Assembly: GCA_963210315.1 (NCBI GenBank)
Contig: OY723302.1
Span: 682,001 to 746,000, forward strand
Reading direction: 5' to 3'
Length of the DNA: 64,000 nucleotides
Origin: Rhynchopus euleeides
Lineage: Eukaryota; Euglenozoa; Diplonemea; Diplonemida; Diplonemidae
The notes below the pieces were generated by a model, which saw nothing but the letters and a program-made list of their open reading frames with translations, searched no databases and was not told the origin of the DNA. Below, in pieces: positions 42,490 to 53,618 of the stretch (its first letter is position 1; every line of letters begins with the position of its first letter). The position numbers and the translations under genes are program-made.

Positions 42490-43180
42490 CCATGTGGGAC
42501 ACCGTCGCAGCCGCCCTCGAGGTACAGACACCCGCAGCCCTGCGGGACGCACCAGACGGCATCAGCATGCCGCTCGACCTGTTCCTGCCTGGCGGGGAGG
42601 TGCTGCCTGAGCTCGTGCCCACCGATGCCACGCTAGGCACGCTGCGCCTCCGTGCACATGCCCTGCAGCTGCGGGCACGCTGGCGGGCCTGGATTGCCCT
42701 TGACGGGGCACCCTCGCACGCGGGTCTCCAGCGTGTGCCGTCTCCATTCGGAAAGGCCACCTTCCCCTCCCTCCCACAGTGGCTTCGGGCGAAGAACCGA
42801 CTCGCGTCGACACCATTCGTGCCGCTGTTGCACAGGAGGGGCTCCACCTCCCTGTCGCGATGGCCACCTTGTCGGTGTTGGTGACAGGTGCACGGCGTGG
42901 CGCAGATTCGTACATCTTGGCGGCCCGAGAAGGACGACCGGCTGCAGCATTCCCTCCAGCTGTGGTACGGGCTGCCTCCCCGGGTATTGCGGGCAACCCC
43001 ACCCTCTCGGTACGCACGGCACTCCTCTCCCGACGGACGCGGTTGCCTTCGGCGGTGGTCAGGTGTGCCAGCACCGGTTGCGACGACGAGCAGTACAGCG
43101 GCTACTCCTGTGGTGCTGTTGCGAGCGCAACCGTCGTGTGGATGATACCTCGAGGACGAAAGGCTCTAGGGTTCTCCTGA
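42490..43180 (+). pseudogene. coding-like patch with one frame change
   Basis: From the ATG at 42490 the frame reads MWDTVAAALEVQTPAALRDA, with GC-ending codons, up to about 42780. From there a second frame (VDTIRAAVAQEGLHLPVAMA) stays open to 43180. A CCTCCCTCCCACAG site at 42766-42779 sits at the change, but I found no matching in-phase GT donor. It may be a broken gene or a missed exon pair. No family recognised. Confidence 0.3.
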
Positions 43181-43579
43181 CGGCTGCTTTCACCAGACGA
43201 AAAAAAAAACACCAGACGGGATCGGGACTGTCTCAGGAGGGGGTACGTCCTCGGGCCACCTCTGTCACTGCGAAATCAGTCTTCCCAGCCCGCCTCCTCG
43301 AGCAGCTCGACCCTCTCGCCTCTTCTTGGGCAGTGATCTGCGGATCGATGATATGTCGATTACTTGTGGCGATTGGGTTCGGAAGGGGTGAACCTTTTGA
43401 ACCCCGGTGACGGTGAGGGTTTGAGACCGGCGAAGATCCGTTCATTTTCCCGCTGTGTGCCCGATTGCAATGCAGTGGGGAAGGGCCTTACTCAACCTAT
43501 GCCCCCCACATTGTTCGCTGATTGCCTTGGGCTCCTCCCCACCCGTCCTGCCCCTCTTCGTCGCAGTCGGTGTCGGTGC

Positions 43580-44029
43580 TTACACCCAAATGATTCCCGA
43601 TGCATCCAAAATGTGGTGCACCCCTTGTGTGACCCCCAGCAGGATATGGAGTGAGGCACGGGACACCTCCCACGAGGGGGCCCGTTTCCATCTCCCCCAC
43701 CCCCGTGATATCCCAGAAATCCTGGCCACCGCGTCCTCCGCCCGTCTTGTGACAGAGCTCACGACCTGCGTCTCGGACCTTGTTGGTTCTTCATTGCACT
43801 GTCGGTCGATGGTATCAGCCGGTACACTTCCGTGGTCAGATCTGTACTCCCGATCCTCCAACATCAGCAAGATTGTTGGGGATGCCGCCTGGTCTTCACT
43901 TTCTTGCTGTAATTGTCGAAGTCCGCACACCCCAAGGCACCTCCGGAAGGCGGCAAGCGACGAGCTGGGTGGCTCCTCTGCAGGTGATTCAGAGATGTGT
44001 GGATCTCCATCCTTTGAACACGAAATCAT
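43580..44029 (-). pseudogene. coding-like patch, unknown family
   Basis: An open frame of 149 codons beginning MISCSKDGDPHISESPAEEP, with a mixed acidic and hydrophobic composition (ILLMLEDREYRSDHG). No domain and no clear continuation. Confidence 0.22.
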
Positions 44030-46308
44030 GTCCCGTTACCGCTTCCACGTCCTGCCAGCCACCCGGCCCGACCGCCTCGTCTTCATCAGCTGCCCGAGGG
44101 TGGATGATTGGAGCACATCTGGTCCACTTTTGGGTGTGCATCTGGATCTTGGGTGAACTTGAAGCTTTTTGCATCCTGAACCCCTCAATAGTGAATTGTT
44201 TTCCCGAATGGCTGCCTTCGGGCATTCGTGGGATATCTCCACCCCGCCTGAGGGGCGTGTCGGAGGCTGCCATCCCGATGCTCCCCTGTGGTGTGTGTCC
44301 CGTGTGTTTCCCCTTCCCCTCCCATACACATGCCGGATGGACGCTGGATACCCACCGGCGGTGCTTGGGTTCGGGAAACTTCCACAATCGAATGTGACGA
44401 GTAAACGTGTGTAGACACACCTGATATCATTGACTCGCAAGTATGCGGGTGTGTCCAGAAACATCACTCGAGGGAGGCAGGGAATGTTGCACCGAAGGGT
44501 TCGATCTACCCTGTTGGCATGCCGTGCGGTGGGTGCTCATCCCATCAATGTCAGTGTGGGAAATGAGCACAAGTCTGGCCTGCACCAGCTGCCATGAACT
44601 GGTACTGGCCACGGCCCGCGCAAGGGACAACTCGGCCGAACCACCTGACTCACTAATGCGACAACCATTTCCTACCTCTTCCCCCCGTCCCTCGTCTGAG
44701 CCCTGAGTCATGGCACCTGTGACGGGCAGGCGGAATCAGAGTCGCTGGACGGACTGCTTGCGCGCATCCCTTTCGTAGCTCCGCATAGGTTAATATATCC
44801 CTTCGAAAGGGCATCACTTTGGCCCCGCTTCATCCCCCTGCAGTGCACTCCTGCAGACCCACGCAGCAACCAGGCAGCATCTTCAGCTGAGAGTCACAGT
44901 AATCAATTAACATTGCGATTAGCCGTGGCTACAGGGCATGCGTTTGATCTTCCCAAAGGGGCCTGAGGCCTGGTTACCCTGGTTATGAATCAGTTCAATA
45001 TGAACCGTTCGGACGCTTTGCCCCCGAGCATTGCTGTGTCAGATGACCCCAGTGTGGCCCAAGTGTTATTTGCAGGTGTTTCTCGTATCGTTCACAAGGG
45101 GGCTTTTCACACAAGCAACGTAACCTCTTTGTTCGCAGCCGCCCCAGGACGACAACTGGCCTGAGTCCTCCCATGTCAGAGACCGTTTTCTGCTCGACCC
45201 AAGCCCAGCAATTTTATCCTGAAATAGGGGCGGACCGATGTGTCGGGGAATCTGGTAAAACCAGACCTGAAATCTCCCAGCAACATCACTTAGTGAGCTG
45301 ATGCAAGATGCGATGATGTCGGGCTACCCATCCGAGGGGGTGGAGCGCTGGACCTGCCGTCGCCCGGCTCTGAAGCACGTCGTTCACAACCACGTCACAC
45401 GAGACCCTGAGCAACCTAACAGGGGAGGTGAAGAGGGCACGGGTCTTAGCCTGATGACACACTGCAACCTCAAGGTGACTGGCGACACCTCTCCCACAGT
45501 CTGCGGCGACTCTGCCGTGGCGACAAGGCTTCCTGTCATGGGAGATCGCTGCGTGGATCAACGTGGCACCACCCGTGTGCTCGGCAGGTTGTTTCGGCAC
45601 CTGTTTTCTCCGTGTCATGCTTTTCGTGAGCGTGTCAGGGATGTTGGCACACGCTGGGGAGGGTTTCACATGATGACATAACATATATCAGAAGCACACA
45701 CCCACGTGGCGCTGTCCTTGGCAGGACTTTGAAAGTGCCGCCTTGATATCCTTGTTGGATAGAACCCTCATATCACACCCTCAATCAGCTGACGAGACCC
45801 TGTGGAATGCTGCGAAAAATGCTCCTCAGAAACAGAGGGCCTCAACCACAGTGCCGCCCACTCTGGAGACCCCTGACCTTCACACAAGCCCCAAAGACGG
45901 TGCCAGGTAGGCCAGGGCCGTTTCCCCATCATTGGATAAGTAAAGCGACGATAAGAGTAGTGGTATTTCATTGTTGCGACCTCCCACCTATAACTACACC
46001 TCTTATGTCACTGCACAAAGTCACACAGAGAGAGCCAACTCTCGATAAACAAGCCTGCCACAGCGCATCGGATCCTGCCTGCTTTCTATCGAGAGTCAGG
46101 CTCTGTGCACCACCCCCACTGTTCCCGACTGTTGTCTACTTTTCCATCACCCCCCTACCCCCACTTAAAAGCCTCTCGACGGCAGTCGCCCACTTAAACA
46201 CCGCCACTGCGCAGACATCTGCCGGCGGTGCCGCAACGGGTACCCCCACCGGACGGCACTCTCTGAGGCACCGCCCCCAGGGGTGTCGGCTGTGTTGTCC
46301 CCTTAGTG

Positions 46309-46767
46309 ATGTCTGATGATGAGGGGGAGGCCCCGGGCAAGCGGGAGGACAAGTGGAACAAGTTCTGCCAGGGGCTGAAAGGGTACCTCGTGATGGTGAT
46401 CGTGAAGAAGGGCAGGCACAACCTGGAGAAGGTCGGGCCTGGGGAGCTGCTGACGGGGGACAATGTGATCCGGAGCCAGCAGATGAACACGGTTTACTTC
46501 CACTACAACACCCTGTGGAAGATCAACCTCGACTTCAAGAAGCCGCGTCGGTGCATCGGGAATGCTGTGCGGGAGACAACCGACTGGGTCCTCTGCCACG
46601 CAGAAGGGCGCTACGTCCGCCTGGACATCAACGAGCGAAAAATCTACCTCGAAAACTGCACCGTGTGCATCGCATCGACAGTCAAGGAGCTACTCCAGCC
46701 CTTCAACGTCGTCCTGACGAAGGCAGAGAAGGGCGACGACTGGCTGGTTACATCCGTCTCACGATAG
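46309..46767 (+). CDS. conserved-looking hypothetical protein, 152 aa
   Basis: Not recognised. The acidic N-terminus (MSDDEGEAPGKREDKWNKF) is followed by a compact, mostly beta-type sequence: KGYLVMVIVKKGRHNLEKV, GPGELLTGDNVIRSQQMNTV, then VLCHAEGRYVRLDINERKIY. There is no signal peptide or membrane span. Codons end strongly in G/C, as in the neighbouring host genes, which supports a real gene. I start at the ATG at 46309; a GTG lies just before it. The 5' flank has C-rich DNA near 46146, and the 3' flank turns G-rich near 47062. No intron sites are visible inside. Confidence 0.72.
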   Translation: MSDDEGEAPGKREDKWNKFCQGLKGYLVMVIVKKGRHNLEKVGPGELLTGDNVIRSQQMNTVYFHYNTLWKINLDFKKPRRCIGNAVRETTDWVLCHAEGRYVRLDINERKIYLENCTVCIASTVKELLQPFNVVLTKAEKGDDWLVTSVSR

Positions 46768-48630
46768 ATCGAGTGACCCTTCTGCTCTAGCCCCTTCCCC
46801 CCGCCATGAGGCTGAGATACGGAGGACCTGTCTGACTGTCAGGCACACACACTGGTGCCTCTAACCCTGCCTGCTGATGCCCTGCGTCTTCCATAGGTGC
46901 CGAGTCGAGTCGTCCTGTCATGCCACCATAGCGTTGTGCGCTGGGCGGGGGTTGGTCGCGTTGGAGAGGATGAGAGAGCGGCAGCAACAGCAGCAGCAGC
47001 AGGACTTTCTCTCAGGTCAGGAGTTGCGCTGTGAAGACGGGCAGAAGAGGCGCCTTGCGGGTGACGGGGGGGGGGGGGGGAGGGGGTACTTCGCCGTGGG
47101 GGGGTCGCTGTAGGGAGAGGGAGTCGTCTGCTGTGAAACACAAGGGCAGCTAAAGAATTGATTAAAAAGGGAGGGGGGGGGGGCACGATACAACACCACC
47201 CGTTGTCCCCAAGGTTAACGTAACCTGCCGGAGGCGGTGTTGTGTGGGTATAGGGTGGCCTGCCCCCCCCCCCCCTTTCTCTCTCTCTCTCCGCTGAAAA
47301 CGTTGTGTGGTGCTTTTCCATTCACCCCGTCCCCCCCCTAATGGTTCCAGCTGACATCCCTGCCAGTCTGTTGCCGAGACAACCGAGAAGGACCGAACAA
47401 TGCTTTCCCAAGCAGAGTGGGCGCTGCGTTGCTCGTGGGGGGGAGGGGGGGGAGAAGGGCTGCGGGCTGGTTCCCGATCCCGCCAGGGCACTTCCCATCA
47501 GAACAATCTTTCTGCAGGTTGTGCGTGTTAGCCCCCAGTTTGATGGGGTGCCTTTTAGATTAAACTGAAATGAACAGATGTACAACTGGGGTGGCACGGC
47601 TATCCTGCCATCCCAGCATCCACCCCGCCCCCACACCCACCCCACCCCACCCCACCCCCCCTCGCCACTTCGATTTCAATACCCTCCCCCTCTTCGCCAG
47701 GGGTAGGTTTGATAAACCGGGTCCCGGAATACGGATCTCATTTTTCCCAACAATAAAATGCTTGGAGTTGCGTTCTTTGTTCGGACGGTGCCTGCTCGTT
47801 GCATGTGTCCAGATCAGATACCGAACGCTGCCACGAGTCTTTTTGGCGCAAAAACATAGCTGTCCCTTTGGGAAGTTGAATTTCCGACGTGTCACGTGGG
47901 CCGTCTGGGAGTCTCAGAGACGCACTGGGGGGGTCCTTTCGCTGAGAAATGCAGAAACGTGAGAAAAGGCGAATCCGCCTCACAAAAACTGGCTGCCAAA
48001 GTGACACAGTTTGGCACACAGTGGCACAGGGCGAAGGCCTCCCAATGGCCACATTTTTGAAAAGGGCGTATTCTGTTGGCCCACACTTCTGTTGAGCCAC
48101 TTCTGGCTGACCTCTTCACCTCCTACTCTTCGGGATAAATACCCTCACTTTCTCAATGGCGGGGACGAAGCAGGCGACATTCAGAGCGGTGTTCACACTA
48201 CCCTGGCCATGCTGCAACACGTTGTGAATAAATGAAACAAGACGACGTGCCCTCTCGACCAGCCCTCGGTGGTGTGTGGGTGTGTGGGTACACATCACCT
48301 GCTGCGCACAATGCGTGCATGCCAGGAGGGCTGCTCTCGAAGCCTCTGATTCGTCGCAGGGGGGATTTTTTAGTTCTTCGCTGAGGTGGGCCGAAAACGA
48401 TGCATTTTTTTTGGGTGTCTTTTCGCTCTCAACCGTTGAAATATGCCAAATATTGGTATCTGATGGCGCAGACCCCCCCCACAGGACAGCCCAGATAACG
48501 TCGGGATAGGTGAGGGCCGGAGGTACCCAAAGCCCGCAGGGATGTCAACTACCACCCCTCTGCACCCCACCACCACCCTCAGCTCGCTGCTATTCTGCAT
48601 AAAGAGTGGAGGAAGGTTGGCTCGCACATG

Positions 48631-48661
<31 letters not shown>

Positions 48662-50558
48662 AGTACCCTGCCTTTCCCTTTACGACCCCCCCCCCCTCAG
48701 GGGCTGAGCACACTTCCATACCACCCAGCCCTCTGGCGCAGCTTCCCTGCAAATCGAGTGAACAGGAGAGGGGGGGAATCGGGGTGGGCGTTACGCCTTG
48801 GCTCTTTCTCTGCATGCCCACCTCGTTCCCCATCCCTACACCTACCTCCCCAGTGAAGGGCGGGCAAGAAGGCGGGAGAAGGATGGGGTTTTTTGGCAGA
48901 TTTCTTCTGATGGTGCTGTGATCTGCCGCCCCTATATGACTCCGTGTTGTCTGTGTCCCTGCCGCGATAACGGAGGGGTGGATGCTTCAGTGGAAGGCTT
49001 CCTGTGTGCGATCAACGGAACAGTAGCAACTGTTCAGGGGAGGGGTGCCCTTTAGCTCTGTGTCACTTCGCAACCGGTTCTGTGAGGCGCACACGAATCT
49101 CCAGCGGGGGTAGGGTAACCCTTCGGGAGTCGCAACTAGCGGGAGTATAGACTCCCGCTAGCGGGAGTCTATTTTCCACCTATTTTGGGCTATAACTCCC
49201 ACTAATTCGCCCATTTGCGGGAGTTCTCAGACTCCCGCTCCCAGACTCCGGCGAGGGTGGCTGGAGTCCACTGTGTACGCTATTGCGTATCTACTTCTGA
49301 GCGAATGCCACTCCCTTCTTCTCGTAGTTTCCCCTTTGCTCGGCATGAATGCTACTGCACGAACCTCAGGTTGTATTTTTCTTGCCTCTGGGGGCCAAGG
49401 GTGTTTCCCTGCGGCACAGCCTGCCTTGGTGGGAGTGCCTCAGGTTCGCCTGTTTGCCACAATGCCAACCAGCATGCGGGTGCTATCTCTCTTCTGCAGC
49501 GTTGCAGCACAGCACGATCCCACCCCCGGATTCCAGCACACCAGCTTGCAAAATGCCCTGTTTCACGGTTCAACCAACAGGAAGCTCGGGGAAGGTGTGC
49601 GGGTGAAACACGGCATCCGTATCAGTCTATCCTGCTGTGCAGCTGGGCTGCGCAACGTATTGCTGCGGCAGTGTATCCCTGAGGATTGAAGGTCTCGGAG
49701 GGACCACTGGAGGATATTTTCAAAACTGGAACGATTGCTGGCCGTACGACCTCTCTTACGTTAGCCTCCGGAAGCTTTGCCTGGGAGGTTGGCCTGGGGT
49801 TGTCAAGCAAACGGGTGCGGGTGACTGAGGGTGGGGGAGGGGGGGAGGCTGGCATGTGGGGTATAAGGCCATCCTGTTGAGAGGTGGTGTGGCTAGCAGG
49901 GTTGGCCCGGTTGCGATTCCAAACGGCCAGCACGGCTCTGGGGGGGTTGGGAATCGTCCAGTTCGTGACATTTACAGCGCGTCGCTGGGGGGGGGGGGGA
50001 GGTGGGGTGGGGTTGAACACATAACAAGAATTATGGGCGAAAGAACTGTATCGACAATACACACGAGACACAGCAGAGCCTGCCTGAGGGCAGCACAGAG
50101 GAGCCCCCCCCTGCCCTCGGCTCCCAGACCACAAGAGTGGACTTTGCTCTCCTGCTGGGTTGGTTAAATCAGCTGACCCCTCAGGACTTGCACAGAACGG
50201 GCCAGGCAAAGATGGATTTGCCACCAGCTCATACGTCGTTTGCCTGGCCTTCTGTGGGCGCACCATGCAGCCATCTTCCGGGCATGTGTACACACTAGCA
50301 GCGAAGCCATTTTTTTGGCTATTCGTTTCGGGGGTGTTTCGCGCGCTTTCCTGATTTCTGAGTTTGACGGAGGTGGGTGGAGTAGGGCGGGTGTTGTGCC
50401 CAGACACCAGGAAACAATTGCCAAAACCAGGCGGGTCTTTGCTGCAGCTTTTTCAACCCACCAGGGCATCAGATTGCTGCCGGGCAGCAACCGGCCACCA
50501 CCCACCACCCCTCCACAGGCCGGCATCAGCCGTCTTCGAGGGAAGCCCCTCCACCACC
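46768..50558. other. intergenic between orphan gene and PRPF4
   Basis: No gene seen in 3.8 kb. Contains G runs (47062, 47170, 49989), C runs (47265, 47326, 48687), a CT microsatellite (48633-48660), two CTGCATAAAGAGTG-type motifs (48595-48608, 48746-48760) and a palindrome cluster near 49147. Open frames on both strands lack domains. Confidence 0.5.
49125..49265. repeat. cluster of inverted GCGGGAGTCT motifs with a 26-bp palindrome
   Basis: 49147-49172 is a perfect palindrome built on TAGACTCCCGC and its inverse. GCGGGAGT or ACTCCCGC half-sites flank it on both sides (49138, 49217, 49230), and CTCCAGCGG/ACTCCGG variants lie nearby. Confidence 0.88.
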
Positions 50559-52729
50559 ATGGAAGATGAAGACCTGCCTGAGCTCGTGGTGCGGGGGAGG
50601 GACATTGCGTTTGGGAGCTTGGAGGGGCAGGCGGATCAGCTCAGGCACGAGGCCGCGGAGCCGGCTGCAGAGACGGGGCCGCGCCTGGAGGTCGGCACCC
50701 TCAGCGATGCGTCGCACGCTATGATGGCCGAGCGGCGAGCCGCTGAGAAGATCATCCAGGACGACCGCCACAAGCGGGATGTCGAACGCTACCTCCCTGT
50801 GCTGGACCCCGACGTGCGGCGCAAGCTCCGCACCCTCGGCGAGCCTGTCACCCTCTTCGGCGAGGGCCCCTACGACAGGCGCCTCCGCCTCCGCTCCCTG
50901 CTCGCCGAGCGCCTCGCTGCGGGGGAAACACTGCAGCAAATACGCGTCGAGGCACCCACAGCCACACCGGAGCAGCAGGAGCGCTTCTACTCCGAAGGGC
51001 CTCCGCAGCTCCGCCAGGCCCGCCTCGACATCTGCGCCTGGTCGCTGCCCAGGGCGAAGGCACGGCTGCAGCAGCAGCAGGAGGAGCAGGCAGCAGCCGC
51101 AGCCCTCACCCCGGAGCAGCACACCGAGGCCTCCGAGTCATGGCGGGCCGAGCTGCGGAAGTTCATGAATGTCTCTTCTGGGGTGCCGCGGGGCGGGCCG
51201 GCGCGGCCCCTCTCTGCGTGTAAGATCAGCCCGTCTGGCGATCACGTGCTCGTGTCCTCATGGAACGAAGCAGCCTACCTCTACAAAATCCCCGACATGT
51301 GCCCCGCCTCAGAGGATGGCCCCTACATCTCAGCCTACGGTGGGCACACCAGCCGTGTGACGGGGTGTGCCTTTCACCCGGGGAGCATGGTGTCGCAGCC
51401 GGCGGAGGCGCTGAATTTTGCGACGTCCTCTGCGGATAAGACGGTGCGGCTGTGGTCGCTCAAGCAGGATGCGTCTATAGCGACGCTGGCTGGGCACACC
51501 GAGAAGGTGAACAAGCTTGCGTTTCACCCCAGCGGGGACTATGTGGCGTCGACAAGCGATGACCGAACGTTCCGCCTCTGGGATGTGCAGGGCGGGAAGG
51601 CTGCGATGAGCCTCACCGAGCAGGAGGGCCATGCGGCCCCGGTGTATGGCGTGGCGTTCCAATGCGACGGTGCGATTGTCGCGACCTCGGACACCTGGGG
51701 TGTGGGGCGTGTGTGGGACCTCCGAACAGGGCGGTCCCTCTTCGTCCTCGAGGGGCATGCAAAGGATGTGCTGGGCCTCGCCTTCTCGCCCAACGGGTGG
51801 CTGCTCTGCACGGGTGGGGCGGACAACCTGCTGAAGGTTTGGGACCTGCGGCGGAGGGAGTGCCTGGCGACGCTGCCCGCCCACTCGCGCCTCGTCACGT
51901 CGGTGGCGTTCGAACCCACGACAGGGTCGGTCCTGTCTGCCTCGTCTCATGACAACACCGTCACGCTGTACGACACAACCTCCTTTAAGGTATGGCAACG
52001 CCGTGGTGGGGATGTGGGATGTGTGGGCTTGTGCAGTCGCCCTTTCTGAGGCAGTGGTGTTCACAGCGTTGACTTCCGTTGATGCTACCCGGCAGGGGAG
52101 GGCGCAGCATCGCAGATTGGAACCGAGACAGCATGTATCGTGGTCCTCATGGTGTTTATGTACTGGTCATGATTCATCACTTTTTCAATAATTTAACCTG
52201 ACGAGTCTGCAGCTCTATTTGTATTGACCCTCACAAACCGGCCTGAACGCACCACATACACACCGCCTCTACAGCTCGTGAAGACACTTAAGGGCCACGA
52301 GAACCGGGTGATGGGTGTCGATGTCGGCCCAGGCGCAGAGAACATTGTCAGCTGTGGTTACGACGGATCCTTCAAGCTGTGGCAGAAGTCTGCTGGGTAT
52401 GAATAACATCACCTTCGACGCACACACAAGGGTTGGGGATGCCACCTATGGCAGCACGGCGGCATGCCAACACCAACAGCACCCTGGTTGGGTGGGGTGG
52501 GGTGGGGGGTAATGATCTGCACTGCTGAATCCGCCACCTTTTCTTTTTGACGATGAGCCACGGCTGCCTCACCAACCACCACTGCCACAGCACCGACAAC
52601 TTCGACCTCGACGCGGCACTGGCAGGCGTCACTGTCGACAGCGCTATGAAGCAGGCCCCAGACACCGCACAACCCAGCGGTGCGGATGCAGCAGACGACG
52701 ACTCTATGTCCCTAGGATCAGCAGCATAG
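50559..52729 (+). CDS. PRPF4: U4/U6 snRNP protein Prp4 (WD40), 2-3 exons
   Basis: A spliceosome subunit of the U4/U6.U5 tri-snRNP, working in the nucleus. Exon 1 is 50559-51989 (477 codons). The PRP4/SFM motif is near residues 80-125 (LDPDVRRKLRTLGEPVTLFG, then GPYDRRLRLRSLLAERLA). A seven-bladed WD40 propeller begins near 215 (GHTSRVTGCAFHPG, GHTEKVNKLAFHPSGDYVAS, GHAKDVLGLAFSPNGWLL). Intron 1 is 51990-52274. Exon 2 begins LVKTLKGHENRVMGVDVGPG and completes the last blade. Read through, it stops at 52406, giving 520 aa, close to human PRPF4 (522). If the GTATGA at 52397 is spliced to ACAG at 52590, exon 3 (52591-52729) adds TDNFDLDAALAGVTVDSAMK and an acidic end, giving 563 aa. Confidence 0.94.
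51990..52274 (+). other. PRPF4 intron 1
   Basis: 285 bp, GTATGG...CTACAG, phase 0. Joining Lys-ending exon 1 to LVKTLKGHE restores the final WD40 blade. Confidence 0.92.
52397..52590 (+). other. probable PRPF4 intron 2
   Basis: 194 bp, GTATGA...GCCACAG, phase 2. Splicing makes a Gly codon and keeps an open, coding-like frame to 52729; retention stops after four more codons. Confidence 0.6.
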
Positions 52730-53618
52730 CCTCGCCTTCCCTTCCCTGTAGGTGGAGATTGGCATCCACAGCCCGGCCCGTCGTAGCAGTTTCAGTGTAC
52801 ACCACCGGGCTCCGGGTGTCACGGCGTGGCACGCGCCTTACCGGGGGATGATGATGCAACAATGCAATGCCAGCCCCGCTAACCCAGATGAGGAAACGGT
52901 TGACAGTGTGGATATCCGTGGCTGATTTTCTCGCATCGAGAGGCCATCGGCTGTCTGTATCTTTCCCCCAGCCGAGTGTGAATGGCCGGGCCATCTGGCT
53001 CGGTGGTGCAGGCGGGGTGGTGGGGGGGTAGGGTGGGGGGGGGGGGTCTGTTATGTTGCCGGCATAGCATGCTAGTGGAGCCGCGTGAGCACACACACAC
53101 AGCAGAAAAGCAAGAAAGAAGAAAATAAAGCCAAATAGTATTCTCGAAGCCCGCCGCATAGCCTCTTCGCCCTGCCCCAATTGCTTACTCCTGCCCCCAC
53201 ACACCTGCCCTGCTGATGCAGGGATGCACATTCTTTGCTTGGTCACCACCACCACCGCCACCCACGACAGCGTCACTGCTTACGCGATACACATTCTCTA
53301 ACTTGGGAGATCACCACACAAGGCAAGGCAACATCAGGGACCGCGTCAAGCGCCCCTCTCTCTATCTATCTATCTCCCACCAAACAAAACTCTGAGTCTT
53401 CCCATTTTTTAGTTTCAGTTTTTGTGCGGGTTCTTTACTGTTGCACTTTTCTTCTTGTCACTGGATTTTTTTATACCCCCCACCCCCCCCAAACCTCTCT
53501 CTCGTGGTTACTCGACCACCAGCCGCGCCGTTTTTTTTCCCCGACCGCTCCGTTCCCCCCCTCCCCCCCCAGACCATAAGAACAACCCTCCGCCGCAACA
53601 CCACCAACCCCCCACACA
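52730..53618. other. intergenic, no gene seen
   Basis: G runs near 53035 after PRPF4, then C runs near 53480 and 53557 directly before the next start; a CTAT repeat near 53362. Confidence 0.6.

Larger units (their letters stand above)
37100..46308. other. 9-kb region with few homopolymers and no firm gene
   Basis: Unlike the rest of the intergenic DNA, this stretch nearly lacks long C/G runs and microsatellites. Several open patches with plausible protein composition occur on the minus strand and one on the plus strand (listed separately), but frames break repeatedly and no domain is recognisable. It may be a decayed mobile element or a multi-exon gene with unrecognised exons. I found no rRNA or tRNA in it. 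Confidence 0.5.

Noticed and set aside
44505..44535. tRNA T-arm-like AGGGTTCGATCTACCCT
   Set aside because: The loop is out of register with the TTCRANY consensus, and no acceptor, D or anticodon arms could be found around it.
45286..45684. Overlapping 126- and 132-codon frames on both strands
   Set aside because: Neither has a domain or clear codon bias, and they are mutual shadows.
49622..50407. 261-codon minus-strand frame
   Set aside because: Pro-rich low complexity crossing a C/G run, without domain or coding-like codons; overlaps the PRPF4 5' flank.
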